DNA from: a virus
Virus record (IMG/VR): IMGVR_UViG_3300047548_000880
Span: 1-23,501 of that record
Length of the DNA: 23,501 nt
Direction: 5' to 3' (one strand)
The notes under the pieces are model-generated. The model was not told the DNA's origin, searched no databases, and saw only the letters and a program-made list of their open reading frames with translations. Position numbers and translations under genes: made by a program. This document shows positions 13,674-19,365 of this stretch, piece after piece. The number at the start of each line of letters is the position of its first letter. Within the stretch, counting starts at the first letter, position 1.

Positions 13674-14725
13674 GATTGTTTCTGGGCAATTTGCTCACTA
13701 ATCCATTCATATGTTTTACGGATACCTTCTTCAAGAGTTTGAGAGTAATCCCAACCTAATTTTTCACGAATTAAATCATTATTAGAATTACGACCACGGA
13801 CACCAAGAGGAGCATCAAGTTTATGTTGCTTACTAACTTGTTTACCCGAAACTTTTGCTGCAGTATCTACGAGTTGATTAATAGTAACCATTTCTTCAGA
13901 ACCAATATTCACTGGTCCCATAAAATTAGAATCCATCAATCGTCTTGTTGCTTCGATGCACTCATCAATATAGAGGAAAGATCTTGTTTGTTTTCCATCT
14001 CCCCATACTTCGATAGCACCTCCCTCAGACGGAAGATATGCCACTTTCCTACAAATCGCAGCAGGAGCTTTTTCTCTTCCCCCTTCCCAGGTCCCTTCTG
14101 GTCCAAAGATGTTATGATATCTAGCAACACGTACAGGAATGCCGTAATTGCGATTGTAAGCAAAATATAGACGCTCACTAAAAAGTTTTTCCCAACCATA
14201 TTCAGAGTCTGGATTGGCAGGATAAGCAGAAGACTCCCTACAATCAGGATTATCGGGATCAAGTTGGTTATGCTCAGGATACATGCAAGCAGAACCAGAA
14301 TAGAAAATTTTAGTATCGTTTTTACCGAGTCGTTCATTTAGTTTATGCTGCTCTTCAAGAACATTCAAATTAATACTAACAGAGTTATGCATAATGTCTG
14401 CATCATTTTCACCAGTGAAGACAAATCCTGCACCACCCATATCTGCAGCAAATTGATAAATCTCATCAAATGCTTGAATGTAACGATAAGGAACTGAGTT
14501 GTAGAAATTACCTCTGTCTCCTTTATATTCAAGGACACGACGAACAAAATCTACATCACGCAAATCTCCTTGAACAAACTCATTTGCTTCAGTTGGAGAG
14601 TATTCAGGTATTTTAAGGTCTACCCCACGAACCCAATATCCTTCAGAACGAAGTCTTTTTACCATGTGACTTCCAATAAAACCACCAGCACCAAGAACAA
14701 GTGCTTTTTTAATGTATTGACCCAT
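13670..14725 (-). CDS. GDP-mannose 3,5-epimerase (GME-like)
   Basis: A 351-aa extended SDR converting GDP-D-mannose to GDP-L-galactose (and L-gulose). The NAD site is LGAGGFIGSH (residues 11-20). Tyr176/Lys180 (SEYGWEK) form the SDR pair. Cys147 in SGSACMYPE and Lys219 in GGREKAPAA are the two acid/base residues specific to GME. All four are shifted by two from the Arabidopsis enzyme numbering as I recall it (Tyr174, Lys178, Cys145, Lys217). Other GME blocks present are RYHNIFGPEGTWEGGREKAP, WGDGKQTRSF and GVRGRNSNN. It is the first gene of the glycan cassette and follows a strong sigma-70 promoter by about 30 bases, so it is probably transcribed early. Confidence 0.93.
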   Translation of the reverse strand: MGQYIKKALVLGAGGFIGSHMVKRLRSEGYWVRGVDLKIPEYSPTEANEFVQGDLRDVDFVRRVLEYKGDRGNFYNSVPYRYIQAFDEIYQFAADMGGAGFVFTGENDADIMHNSVSINLNVLEEQHKLNERLGKNDTKIFYSGSACMYPEHNQLDPDNPDCRESSAYPANPDSEYGWEKLFSERLYFAYNRNYGIPVRVARYHNIFGPEGTWEGGREKAPAAICRKVAYLPSEGGAIEVWGDGKQTRSFLYIDECIEATRRLMDSNFMGPVNIGSEEMVTINQLVDTAAKVSGKQVSKQHKLDAPLGVRGRNSNNDLIREKLGWDYSQTLEEGIRKTYEWISEQIAQKQS

Positions 14726-14760
14726 ACTTTAATCAAGAAAATAATAATTCTTTAGTATAT

Positions 14761-14789
14761 ATCATACTAAAAAAGAGGGGTATTGTAAA
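14761..14789 (-). promoter_or_regulatory. Sigma-70-type promoter of the glycan cassette
   Basis: The -35 box TTTACA (14784-14789), a 17-bp spacer and the -10 box TATGAT (14761-14766) each match consensus at 5 of 6 bases. The -35 lies in the loop region of the upstream terminator and the -10 directly follows its T-tract. Confidence 0.8.
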
Positions 14790-14796
14790 CCCCTCT
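14769..14796 (-). terminator. Rho-independent terminator of the gnd operon
   Basis: The minus strand forms an 8-bp stem (AGAGGGGT with ACCCCTCT) around a 7-nt TTACAAT loop, followed by a T-tract. It ends the operon that starts at 17845 and overlaps the glycan-cassette promoter. Confidence 0.88.
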
Positions 14797-14921
14797 CTTA
14801 GTATAATTCATTTTTAACTGGAATAATAACCAGGCGGGAGTTATCCCATCCGCACCACCAATTCTTTAGAGAAATTGGAAACTCAATCAGTTGTTCGATT
14901 TCTCGGCTCCACCACCTAGTT
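14797..14921 (-). other. Short non-coding gap with possible gene remnant
   Basis: After the 88-aa gene the minus strand keeps an open frame of about 45 codons (WWSREIEQLIEF, NWWCGWDNSRLVIIPV) that ends at a TAA near 14803. It has no ATG, GTG or TTG start and begins right after an in-frame stop. Its residue mix looks protein-like, so it could be the tail of a decayed gene. Otherwise I see nothing here. Confidence 0.3.
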
Positions 14922-15188
14922 TTACTTGACTAGGAAAAGTTGTATGAGTTTTGGTAATTCTATAGCAGCATAAAAACCACATAAAAATAGTATATCCCAA
15001 AACTTATATTTGATTGCAAAGGGAACAACAAAAATATTCCCAATACATTTTACAAATAACCCAATTTTCATATCCCCCCACAACAGGAAAAAATATCCTG
15101 ATAATAGAAGAATATTGCCAATGTATCTGAAAAAATCAGATTTTGCCATAAGGGGGGATTGCTTCCGACCAGTGCTGTTAAAGTCCAT
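14922..15188 (-). CDS. Small multi-pass membrane protein (88 aa)
   Basis: An 88-aa hydrophobic protein with about three membrane segments: NILLLSGYFFLLWG, GLFVKCIGNIFVVPFAI, and WDILFLCGFYAAIEL. I recall similar short proteins with a GYF..LLWGD motif in marine cyanobacteria and their phages, of unknown function. The ATG at 15188 follows the upstream stop by six bases. Met14 (position 15149) is an alternative start that would remove a polar, unconserved-looking leader. Neither has a clear Shine-Dalgarno. It is the last gene of the gnd operon. Confidence 0.72.
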   Translation of the reverse strand: MDFNSTGRKQSPLMAKSDFFRYIGNILLLSGYFFLLWGDMKIGLFVKCIGNIFVVPFAIKYKFWDILFLCGFYAAIELPKLIQLFLVK

Positions 15189-15194
15189 CCGTGA

Positions 15195-15326
15195 CTATTT
15201 CTCATTACTACTAGAGTTTGAGTGTATATACATAATACCCATAAAAGGAACAACTGTCAACCCACAACCACAAAGAAAAAGAAAGAAAGGACTTGCTGCA
15301 AGTTTTTCTACGATATGAAAAATCAT
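15195..15326 (-). CDS. Small single-pass membrane protein (43 aa)
   Basis: The ATG at 15326 opens a 43-aa frame: a short polar start (MIFHIVEKLAAS), one hydrophobic helix with two Cys (PFFLFLCGCGLTVVPFMGIM), and a Ser/Asn-rich tail. It starts 5 bases after the upstream stop and fills the gap to the next gene. No family is recognised. It adds to the run of one-helix proteins in this operon. Confidence 0.6.
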   Translation of the reverse strand: MIFHIVEKLAASPFFLFLCGCGLTVVPFMGIMYIHSNSSSNEK

Positions 15327-15331
15327 TTTAC

Positions 15332-15505
15332 TCACCAATCATCATTTCCATTATAATCACCAGAAAGTTCTTTCAAATAATCAGTCCACCATTGAGGGTC
15401 TTTTTGCATTTTCCAATTTGGAACAGGTTTGCCTTGCTCAAAATACCAATCAAAAATTGCTTTTTCAATTGTTTCTTTAGTTTCAATAATCCTCTTCTTT
15501 TTCAT
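15332..15505 (-). CDS. Small hypothetical protein (57 aa)
   Basis: The chosen ATG at 15505 (MKKKRIIETKETIEKAIFDW) has GGAGACGTTA directly upstream, while the longer frame to 15568 lies inside the previous gene. The body is polar with several Trp (WYFEQGKPVPNWKMQ, DPQWWTDYLKEL) and an acidic end (GDYNGNDDW). Proteins with a DPxWW..YLKEL segment are, as I recall, common small cyanophage proteins of unknown role. It overlaps the upstream 63-aa gene by 23 bases. Confidence 0.72.
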   Translation of the reverse strand: MKKKRIIETKETIEKAIFDWYFEQGKPVPNWKMQKDPQWWTDYLKELSGDYNGNDDW

Positions 15506-15674
15506 TAACGTCTCCATATGGGTCTTCCAAATAGGGTCCGTGTTCTCGTTTTGCATCCTCTCTGACATAAGTGACTTCAGATACGCTTGTAGTTAACCAA
15601 AGAGATAACTTCATTACTATGTAGATGACTGCGAGAGGAAGGAAACATAGACTTAGAATTAATGCGTGTTTCAT
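15483..15674 (-). CDS. Small membrane-anchored protein (63 aa)
   Basis: A 63-aa protein with one N-terminal helix (LILSLCFLPLAVIYIVMKLS) and a polar, acidic tail containing VTYVREDAKREHGPYLEDP and GDVNEKEEDY. The helix could be a signal anchor with the tail facing the cytosol or lumen. The ATG overlaps the stop of the 39-aa protein (TAATG). I recognise the layout from other cyanophages but know no function. Confidence 0.75.
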   Translation of the reverse strand: MKHALILSLCFLPLAVIYIVMKLSLWLTTSVSEVTYVREDAKREHGPYLEDPYGDVNEKEEDY

Positions 15675-15793
15675 TAGTGTGCTGTTCCATTACCTTTGTA
15701 CTCATCGGTATCATAATAACCACCCTTTGTACCAAAATACAGTGTAGTCAATACAAATGGAATTGCAATAAACAAAAGTGCTTTACCTAACAT
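15674..15793 (-). CDS. 39-aa single-pass membrane protein following gnd
   Basis: The ATG at 15793 lies inside the last codons of gnd (11-base overlap), with GGAGGTCATC close upstream (reading across gnd codons). The protein is MLGKALLFIAIPFVLTTLYF, then a polar tail with GGYYDTDEYKGNGTAH. One membrane helix and a Tyr/Gly/Asp tail suggest a thylakoid or inner-membrane peptide. I recall closely similar tiny proteins in other cyanophages. Function unknown. Confidence 0.75.
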   Translation of the reverse strand: MLGKALLFIAIPFVLTTLYFGTKGGYYDTDEYKGNGTAH

Positions 15794-16817
15794 GATGACC
15801 TCCAAACATATATCGCATTCCATTCAAAACCTTGGCTGCGAAAGTACCAAGATTGCGTGAATTAAATCTTTCAAAAAGGGCAGTAGCAATGACAGGAGCG
15901 GGTACACCAAGGTCCACAGCGGCAGAAACAGTCCAACGACCCTCACCACTGTCGGAAACACCTCCAGAGAACTGTTTAAGTTGACCATCATTCCGCAGAA
16001 CATCAGCGGTAAGGTCAAGTAACCAAGAACCAACAACACTACCACGACGCCATAACTCAGCAACCTCAGCAACGTCAATGTCATAGCAATAAGATTCTGG
16101 GTCTGCCATTGGAGCAACCTCAGCATCTCCTTCTTTGACATATTTTGCGCCTGCATTTGCATTTTTAATAATATTGAATCCTTCAGCATATGCCTGCATT
16201 ATACCATACTCTATGCCGTTGTGAACCATCTTCACGAAGTGCCCTGCTCCTGGACCACCACAGTGCAACCAACCATATTCCGCAGAAGTTATGTCTGAGT
16301 CAAACTGAGTCCTCGGGGCAGCCTCGATTCCTGGAGAGAGTGCATCAAATATTTTTGAACAAATGGAGACTGCATTATTTCCGCCACCAACCATAAGACA
16401 GTATCCACGATCCAAACCGTAAACACCACCGCTAGTGCCGCAATCAATATATTGGATACCCAACTTTGCCAGACGTTCTGCTCTTTTCCTACTGTCTTTA
16501 AAATTGCTATTGCCATGATCAATAATAATATCTCCTTCACTACAATATCGTAATAACTCATTGATTGTTTCCTCGACTGTTTCTGCTGGAACAACCATCT
16601 GGAAAATTCCAGGTTGTTGCTTACCACTTTTATCTTGCTTAACTACTTTAGCAAGATTTTCAATAGAAGTTGTAATTCCATCCACATATCCCTTTTCATA
16701 TGCTTCATTTGCTTTTTCATAGTTTCTCCTATAACCCCAAACTTCTATTCCTGCTTTCATCATACGACGGGACATTCCTTCTCCCATTCGTCCTAACCCG
16801 ATTAATCCTACTTTCAT
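15783..16817 (-). CDS. gnd: 6-phosphogluconate dehydrogenase, decarboxylating (short form)
   Basis: It oxidises and decarboxylates 6-phosphogluconate to ribulose 5-phosphate, yielding NAD(P)H in the oxidative pentose phosphate pathway. In cyanophages this is thought to supply reductant and pentose for nucleotide synthesis. The Rossmann motif is GLIGLGRMGEGM (Gly7, Gly9, Gly12). The substrate motifs are IIDHGNSNFKDS, DCGTSGGVYGLDRGYCLMVG and HFVKMVHNGIEYG (catalytic Lys and Asn). At 344 aa it belongs to the short prokaryotic form, not the 470-aa form. GGAGGAATAG precedes the ATG, a strong ribosome-binding site. It lies mid-operon among small membrane proteins. Other pentose phosphate genes (zwf, talC) are not in the window. 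Confidence 0.96.
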   Translation of the reverse strand: MKVGLIGLGRMGEGMSRRMMKAGIEVWGYRRNYEKANEAYEKGYVDGITTSIENLAKVVKQDKSGKQQPGIFQMVVPAETVEETINELLRYCSEGDIIIDHGNSNFKDSRKRAERLAKLGIQYIDCGTSGGVYGLDRGYCLMVGGGNNAVSICSKIFDALSPGIEAAPRTQFDSDITSAEYGWLHCGGPGAGHFVKMVHNGIEYGIMQAYAEGFNIIKNANAGAKYVKEGDAEVAPMADPESYCYDIDVAEVAELWRRGSVVGSWLLDLTADVLRNDGQLKQFSGGVSDSGEGRWTVSAAVDLGVPAPVIATALFERFNSRNLGTFAAKVLNGMRYMFGGHHVR

Positions 16818-17027
16818 CTATTCCTCCCATTTTTCATATTCTTTTCTAAAATATTCATCAACCTTATTCAAGTCATCTAAATGAATATCACATTTATAGT
16901 TATGTTCATCACACCATTCTAATGCAAATGCATGAAATCTTTCTTCACTTTTGGTTTTGGGTACACCGTAAATTCTCGCAAAGGAAGACATCACAAAATG
17001 CCAACATTGGTGCTCTGTTTTTTTCAT
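16818..17027 (-). CDS. Small hypothetical protein (69 aa)
   Basis: A soluble 69-aa protein starting MKKTEHQCWHFVMSSFARIY. The middle has SEERFHAFALEWCDEHNYKCD and the end is highly charged (VDEYFRKEYEKWEE). It is mostly helical with three Cys and several His and Trp, and I recognise no fold. I chose the ATG at 17027, which overlaps the previous stop (ATGA). The longer frame to 17138 would run through two other small genes. Its stop touches the gnd start. Confidence 0.75.
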   Translation of the reverse strand: MKKTEHQCWHFVMSSFARIYGVPKTKSEERFHAFALEWCDEHNYKCDIHLDDLNKVDEYFRKEYEKWEE

Positions 17028-17113
17028 TGTGGATATGCGTTGTGAAGTCCCCAGTTGATAAAAAATACAATAAGTCCAAAAATAGAAATAGTAGAGAATA
17101 TTAAGTTGTTCAT
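17024..17113 (-). CDS. 29-aa single-pass membrane peptide
   Basis: The frame reads MNNLIFSTISIFGLIVFFIN then WGLHNAYPQ: one hydrophobic helix and a short polar tail. GGAGG lies six to seven bases before the ATG. The start overlaps the stop of the 41-aa protein (TAATG) and the stop overlaps the next start (ATGA), so it fills its slot exactly. Size resembles small photosystem subunits, but no match is recognised. Confidence 0.65.
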   Translation of the reverse strand: MNNLIFSTISIFGLIVFFINWGLHNAYPQ

Positions 17114-17238
17114 TACATTCCTCCGTCTCTAAATCCAACTATGTAACCAATAACGATTCCACACATAAAAGCAACAAACATATAAAGTAAATTCGAGACA
17201 AACTCAATAAATATTATCCATTCTGTCGTTGTCATCAT
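17113..17238 (-). CDS. 41-aa membrane protein overlapping the previous gene
   Basis: The frame opens with two ATGs at 17238 and 17235 inside the end of the 104-aa gene (35-base overlap) and ends on the next ATG (TAATG). It reads MMTTTEWIIFIEFVSNLLYM, then FVAFMCGIVIGYIVGFRDGG and a final Met: a nearly continuous hydrophobic stretch able to span the membrane once or twice, with a Gly-rich polar end. GAAGACGAAG precedes the start. Function unknown. Confidence 0.6.
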   Translation of the reverse strand: MMTTTEWIIFIEFVSNLLYMFVAFMCGIVIGYIVGFRDGGM

Positions 17239-17518
17239 CTTCGTCTTCATATGTGGATGGTTCTTCAAAAAGTTCGTCCATCTTTTGTCGAAGGACTCTT
17301 TTTTGTAGTTGTTCTAAATCTTCGTCTGTAAATCTAACCACTAGTAATGGATCTCCTGCTTTAACATCATTAAGTTCTGGGTGTTTTACTTTTGGACTTT
17401 TTGAATATCCATAATGGGCATTCATAATCATCCAACCTTGGACAATCATCGATAAAGAAATTGCAACAAGAACAAACCAAGGAACCAAAAATATTATTGG
17501 ATAGTAATGTTCAACCAT
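17204..17518 (-). CDS. Membrane-anchored protein with acidic tail (104 aa)
   Basis: Residues 1-30 form a membrane helix (YYPIIFLVPWFVLVAISLSM). A conserved-looking segment MNAHYGYSKSPKVKHPEL follows, then VKAGDPLLVVRFTDEDLEQL, a helix, and a very acidic tail (STYEDEDDDNDRMDN). I recall cyanophage proteins with the same PWF..VAISLSMIVQGW and HYGYSKSPK features, of unknown function. Its ATG lies inside the 68-aa gene (25-base overlap). Confidence 0.78.
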   Translation of the reverse strand: MVEHYYPIIFLVPWFVLVAISLSMIVQGWMIMNAHYGYSKSPKVKHPELNDVKAGDPLLVVRFTDEDLEQLQKRVLRQKMDELFEEPSTYEDEDDDNDRMDNIY

Positions 17519-17700
17519 GGAAATACAGGCGGAATTACTCCAATGAGTCGAAGGAGACCTTCAGCAAAAAGTGCAAGAACAACCCAACCAACACACATTG
17601 AAATAATCGAAGCATTACGATTATGTCTTCGTATGGCATCATCAATCATCTCCTGGACTTCAGAACGAGTTACATAATCATCATCAAAAGGTTCCATCAT
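17494..17700 (-). CDS. Small membrane protein with N-terminal charged helix (68 aa)
   Basis: The N-terminal half is a charged helix (DDYVTRSEVQEMIDDAIRRH). The C-terminal half is a membrane segment (SIISMCVGWVVLALFAEGLL) followed by a hydrophobic end with IGVIPPVFPWLN. I chose the ATG at 17700, with AGGGGG five bases upstream. A GTG at 17706 and an ATG at 17697 are alternatives. It overlaps both neighbours (17 and 25 bases). No function is recognised. Confidence 0.75.
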   Translation of the reverse strand: MMEPFDDDYVTRSEVQEMIDDAIRRHNRNASIISMCVGWVVLALFAEGLLRLIGVIPPVFPWLNITIQ

Positions 17701-17845
17701 TTGCACCCCCTAAAAATTTTGAAAGTGGGTCTTTTCTAGTTTTTACAATTTCGACAGCTCTTTTATAAAAAATATTGTCTGTGTTACCAGACTCTTCAAA
17801 AGTTGCCTTGATCTTCACCCAATTATCATAGGTGTGTTGATCCAT
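17684..17845 (-). CDS. Small soluble protein, first gene of the gnd operon (53 aa)
   Basis: The ATG at 17845 opens a 53-aa frame: MDQHTYDNWVKIKATFEESG, NTDNIFYKRAVEIVKTRKDP and LSKFLGGANDGTF. It is a charged helical protein without membrane segments. I recall similar short proteins (YDxWVxxKxxFExSG) in cyanophages, without known function. It is the first gene after a likely host-type promoter, and its end overlaps the next gene by 17 bases. Confidence 0.72.
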   Translation of the reverse strand: MDQHTYDNWVKIKATFEESGNTDNIFYKRAVEIVKTRKDPLSKFLGGANDGTF

Positions 17846-17871
17846 GAGATTTAAAACAAGTATACTAATAT

Positions 17872-17899
17872 ATTATAATTCCACTCACTCAAACGTCTA
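17872..17899 (-). promoter_or_regulatory. Probable sigma-70-type promoter of the gnd operon
   Basis: A perfect -10 TATAAT (17872-17877) lies 16 bp after TAGACG (17894-17899), which matches 4 of 6 bases of the -35 consensus. The expected start is about 20 bases before the first ATG. It is weaker than the other promoters in the window. Confidence 0.55.
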
Positions 17900-17946
17900 C
17901 CTAATGTGTTCAATACGACACAGTGATTAAGCAATTATTAATTTTG

Positions 17947-18198
17947 TTACCTAACTTCAAAATCTAATCTTTTTACTCTTCTAGTTCTTCTTGCTTCTTG
18001 ATATTGCAAATCTTCTCTACTCAAAACAGATTTTTCTTCCTTAGACTTAGTTAAATTTATTAACTCAACTAAAGAAAGGTCAACAGCACTTATTTTATCT
18101 CCAGTAATAGAGGTCAAATTATCACAACCACAGCACTTTGTTTGTGTAGAGTTTGATTCTAACTCAACATTACAATTTTTACATCTTACTTTTAACAT
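17947..18198 (-). CDS. Small zinc-ribbon-like protein (83 aa)
   Basis: The N-terminus carries two CxxC pairs, Cys6/Cys9 (VRCKNCNVELES) and Cys22/Cys25 (TKCCGCDN), as in a zinc ribbon. The remainder (ISAVDLSLVELINLTKSKEE, QYQEARRTRRVKRLDFEVR) is charged and ends basic, which would allow nucleic-acid binding. I recall close relatives in many cyanophages, with no known role. It lies 21 bases after the tRNA gene and is probably cotranscribed from the same promoter. Confidence 0.82.
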   Translation of the reverse strand: MLKVRCKNCNVELESNSTQTKCCGCDNLTSITGDKISAVDLSLVELINLTKSKEEKSVLSREDLQYQEARRTRRVKRLDFEVR

Positions 18199-18219
18199 TT
18201 TTCTTTTCGGTTATAAAAG

Positions 18220-18290
18220 AGCGGACAACGAGGATCGAACTCATGATTTCAACTTGGAAGGATGACGTGTTACCTCTACACCATGTCCGC
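18220..18290 (-). tRNA. tRNA-Gly (anticodon UCC)
   Basis: The 71-nt minus-strand sequence folds as a cloverleaf. The acceptor GCGGACA pairs with TGTCCGC, discriminator base T. The D-arm is GTGT..ACAC. The anticodon loop is CTTCCAA (anticodon TCC), the same loop as E. coli tRNA-Gly(UCC). The T-arm is ATGAG-TTCGATC-CTCGT with one G-U pair. The anticodon stem TCATC/GTTGA has one U-U mismatch at its fourth pair. CCA is not encoded. It would read GGA and perhaps GGG codons, useful for an AT-rich phage. Confidence 0.93.
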
Positions 18291-18299
18291 ATTGTTTAA

Positions 18300-18327
18300 A
18301 TTATATATTATATAATAAAAATGTCAA
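18300..18327 (-). promoter_or_regulatory. Consensus sigma-70 promoter of the tRNA-Gly gene
   Basis: A perfect -35 TTGACA (18322-18327), a 16-bp spacer and a perfect -10 TATAAT (18300-18305) precede the tRNA, with the expected start within about five bases of its 5' end. The -35 directly follows the stem of the upstream hairpin. Confidence 0.85.
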
Positions 18328-18354
18328 GGGGAGAGATTTTTGCTGCTCTCCCCC
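18328..18354 (-). terminator. Hairpin terminator of the tail-lysozyme-like gene
   Basis: On the minus strand GGGGAGAG pairs with CTCTCCCC (8 bp) around a 10-nt loop, 14 bases after the stop. The sequence after the stem is TTGACATTTTT, so the T-tract is interrupted by the next -35 box and termination may be partial. Confidence 0.65.
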
Positions 18355-18367
18355 ATTATTCAGTTTG

Positions 18368-19033
18368 TCAAACTTCTACCGTGATTAGTTTAGAAGCATA
18401 CTCATGAGCATACGAAGTACGGGCACCATGAATACCCCAACCAATCCAACTATACGCATAGTTCATGTAACGATCGATAGATTTACCTGGCATTTTCATT
18501 CTATCGGAAATTCGTTGCCATTGAACTTCAGTCGTTAGATAACGAAGTTGCGTGTGAAAATCTGATGGAGAACCACCATATTTCTTAGCAAATTCACCCA
18601 ATCCATAATAACGGTTGGCAGATGTCCATTGAATCAGTCCGTAACCGCCACCGCAGTTACCCCAACTGGTTCTGCTACCACCTTCACAAATATTAGGCAC
18701 GAACATAGATTCTTGCTTAATATTGCCCATGATAGTAGCAAGGGCGTTTCTGTCTTTAATTCCTTTACTTTGGAAAAAATCCAAAGCAAGGTTTTCATGT
18801 GTTGAACACCCTTTACAAATTAGCCTTTTTTCCTTTGGTTTATCTGGAGCAACCTCTCGGATTGCTGTCATCTTTTCATCTACAAGATTCACGTTTTTCA
18901 TAGATTTAAAGGATGTGGTCTGCTCCACTGGTGGAGGTGGTCCTTGCATCTTGTAGTTGACGAATGGCAGTGATGCCGTGTTGGTTGTAACCGATGCCAA
19001 AAGAGGCAGGGCTACTGTAAAGAAATTTTGCAT
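18368..19033 (-). CDS. Phage-tail-lysozyme-type protein with signal-like N-terminus
   Basis: A 221-aa protein. Residues 1-22 (MQNFFTVALPLLASVTTNTA) resemble a signal peptide. Residues 23-75 are a Pro/Lys-rich linker. The rest matches the Phage_lysozyme2 (tail lysin) family: a helix with ALATIMGNIKQESMF and candidate catalytic Glu108, then CGGGYGLIQWTSANRYYG (130-144), and HTQLRYLTTEV near the end. Such domains cut peptidoglycan glycans. Cys pairs (73/76, 116/127) suit an exported protein. It has its own sigma-70 promoter, so it may be made early rather than as a structural lysin. The periplasmic location is inferred from the N-terminus only. Confidence 0.85.
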   Translation of the reverse strand: MQNFFTVALPLLASVTTNTASLPFVNYKMQGPPPPVEQTTSFKSMKNVNLVDEKMTAIREVAPDKPKEKRLICKGCSTHENLALDFFQSKGIKDRNALATIMGNIKQESMFVPNICEGGSRTSWGNCGGGYGLIQWTSANRYYGLGEFAKKYGGSPSDFHTQLRYLTTEVQWQRISDRMKMPGKSIDRYMNYAYSWIGWGIHGARTSYAHEYASKLITVEV

Positions 19034-19076
19034 TAATTTTAATAGAACTCTACATCCTAATAGAGAAAGCGCACTT

Positions 19077-19092
19077 CCCCTTTTTCAAGGGG
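19077..19092 (-). promoter_or_regulatory. GNRA-capped hairpin in the leader of the tail-lysozyme-like gene
   Basis: CCCCTT-GAAA-AAGGGG forms a 6-bp stem with a GAAA tetraloop about 45 bases before the ATG and downstream of the promoter. No T-tract follows, so it is probably an mRNA leader structure. Confidence 0.45.
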
Positions 19093-19142
19093 CAATCTCC
19101 TAGGCTCTAAATGTCACTTCAAACTCTCATAATAAAGTTTTC

Positions 19143-19171
19143 ATAATATCAGATTATTTAGAATGTGTCAA
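19143..19171 (-). promoter_or_regulatory. Sigma-70-type promoter of the tail-lysozyme-like gene
   Basis: The -35 TTGACA (19166-19171), a 17-bp spacer and the -10 TATTAT (19143-19148) match consensus at 11 of 12 positions. The TGA within the -35 is the stop codon of the upstream 65-aa gene. The leader would be about 100 bases. Confidence 0.8.
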
Positions 19172-19365
19172 AAATCCAAATAATAACCGCTGATATAATC
19201 CAAAGATATTACTTGAAGATTCTCTTTTTGAATAACCCAATCTCTAATCTCACTATAGACACTTTCGGCATCTTTGATTCGACCTTCATCACACAATTCA
19301 TGCATACGATTAATGTGCTGTTCAATTAGTGTATTGCAAACTTTTTTTACTCTTAGGTCATTCAT
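19168..19365 (-). CDS. Small hypothetical helical protein (65 aa)
   Basis: A 65-aa soluble protein with two helices (VKKVCNTLIEQHINRMHELC, EGRIKDAESVYSEIRDWVIQ) and a strand-like end (LQVISLDYISGYYLDF). The helix pair resembles a TPR-like hairpin, but a single hairpin is weak evidence. The ATG overlaps the end of the nuclease-like gene by eight bases, so the two are coupled. No function known. Confidence 0.72.
   Translation of the reverse strand: MNDLRVKKVCNTLIEQHINRMHELCDEGRIKDAESVYSEIRDWVIQKENLQVISLDYISGYYLDF

Noticed and set aside
13936-14337. Minus-strand 133-codon hydrophobic frame
   Set aside because: It lies wholly within the GDP-mannose 3,5-epimerase gene, whose conserved motifs fill this stretch in another frame.
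17028-17138. N-terminal extension of the 69-aa protein
   Set aside because: It overlaps the 29-aa membrane peptide, and the ATG at 17027 is positioned as a standard ATGA overlap.
18220-18290. Phage integration site at the tRNA gene
   Set aside because: No integrase or direct repeat is present, and the phage type is strictly lytic as far as known.
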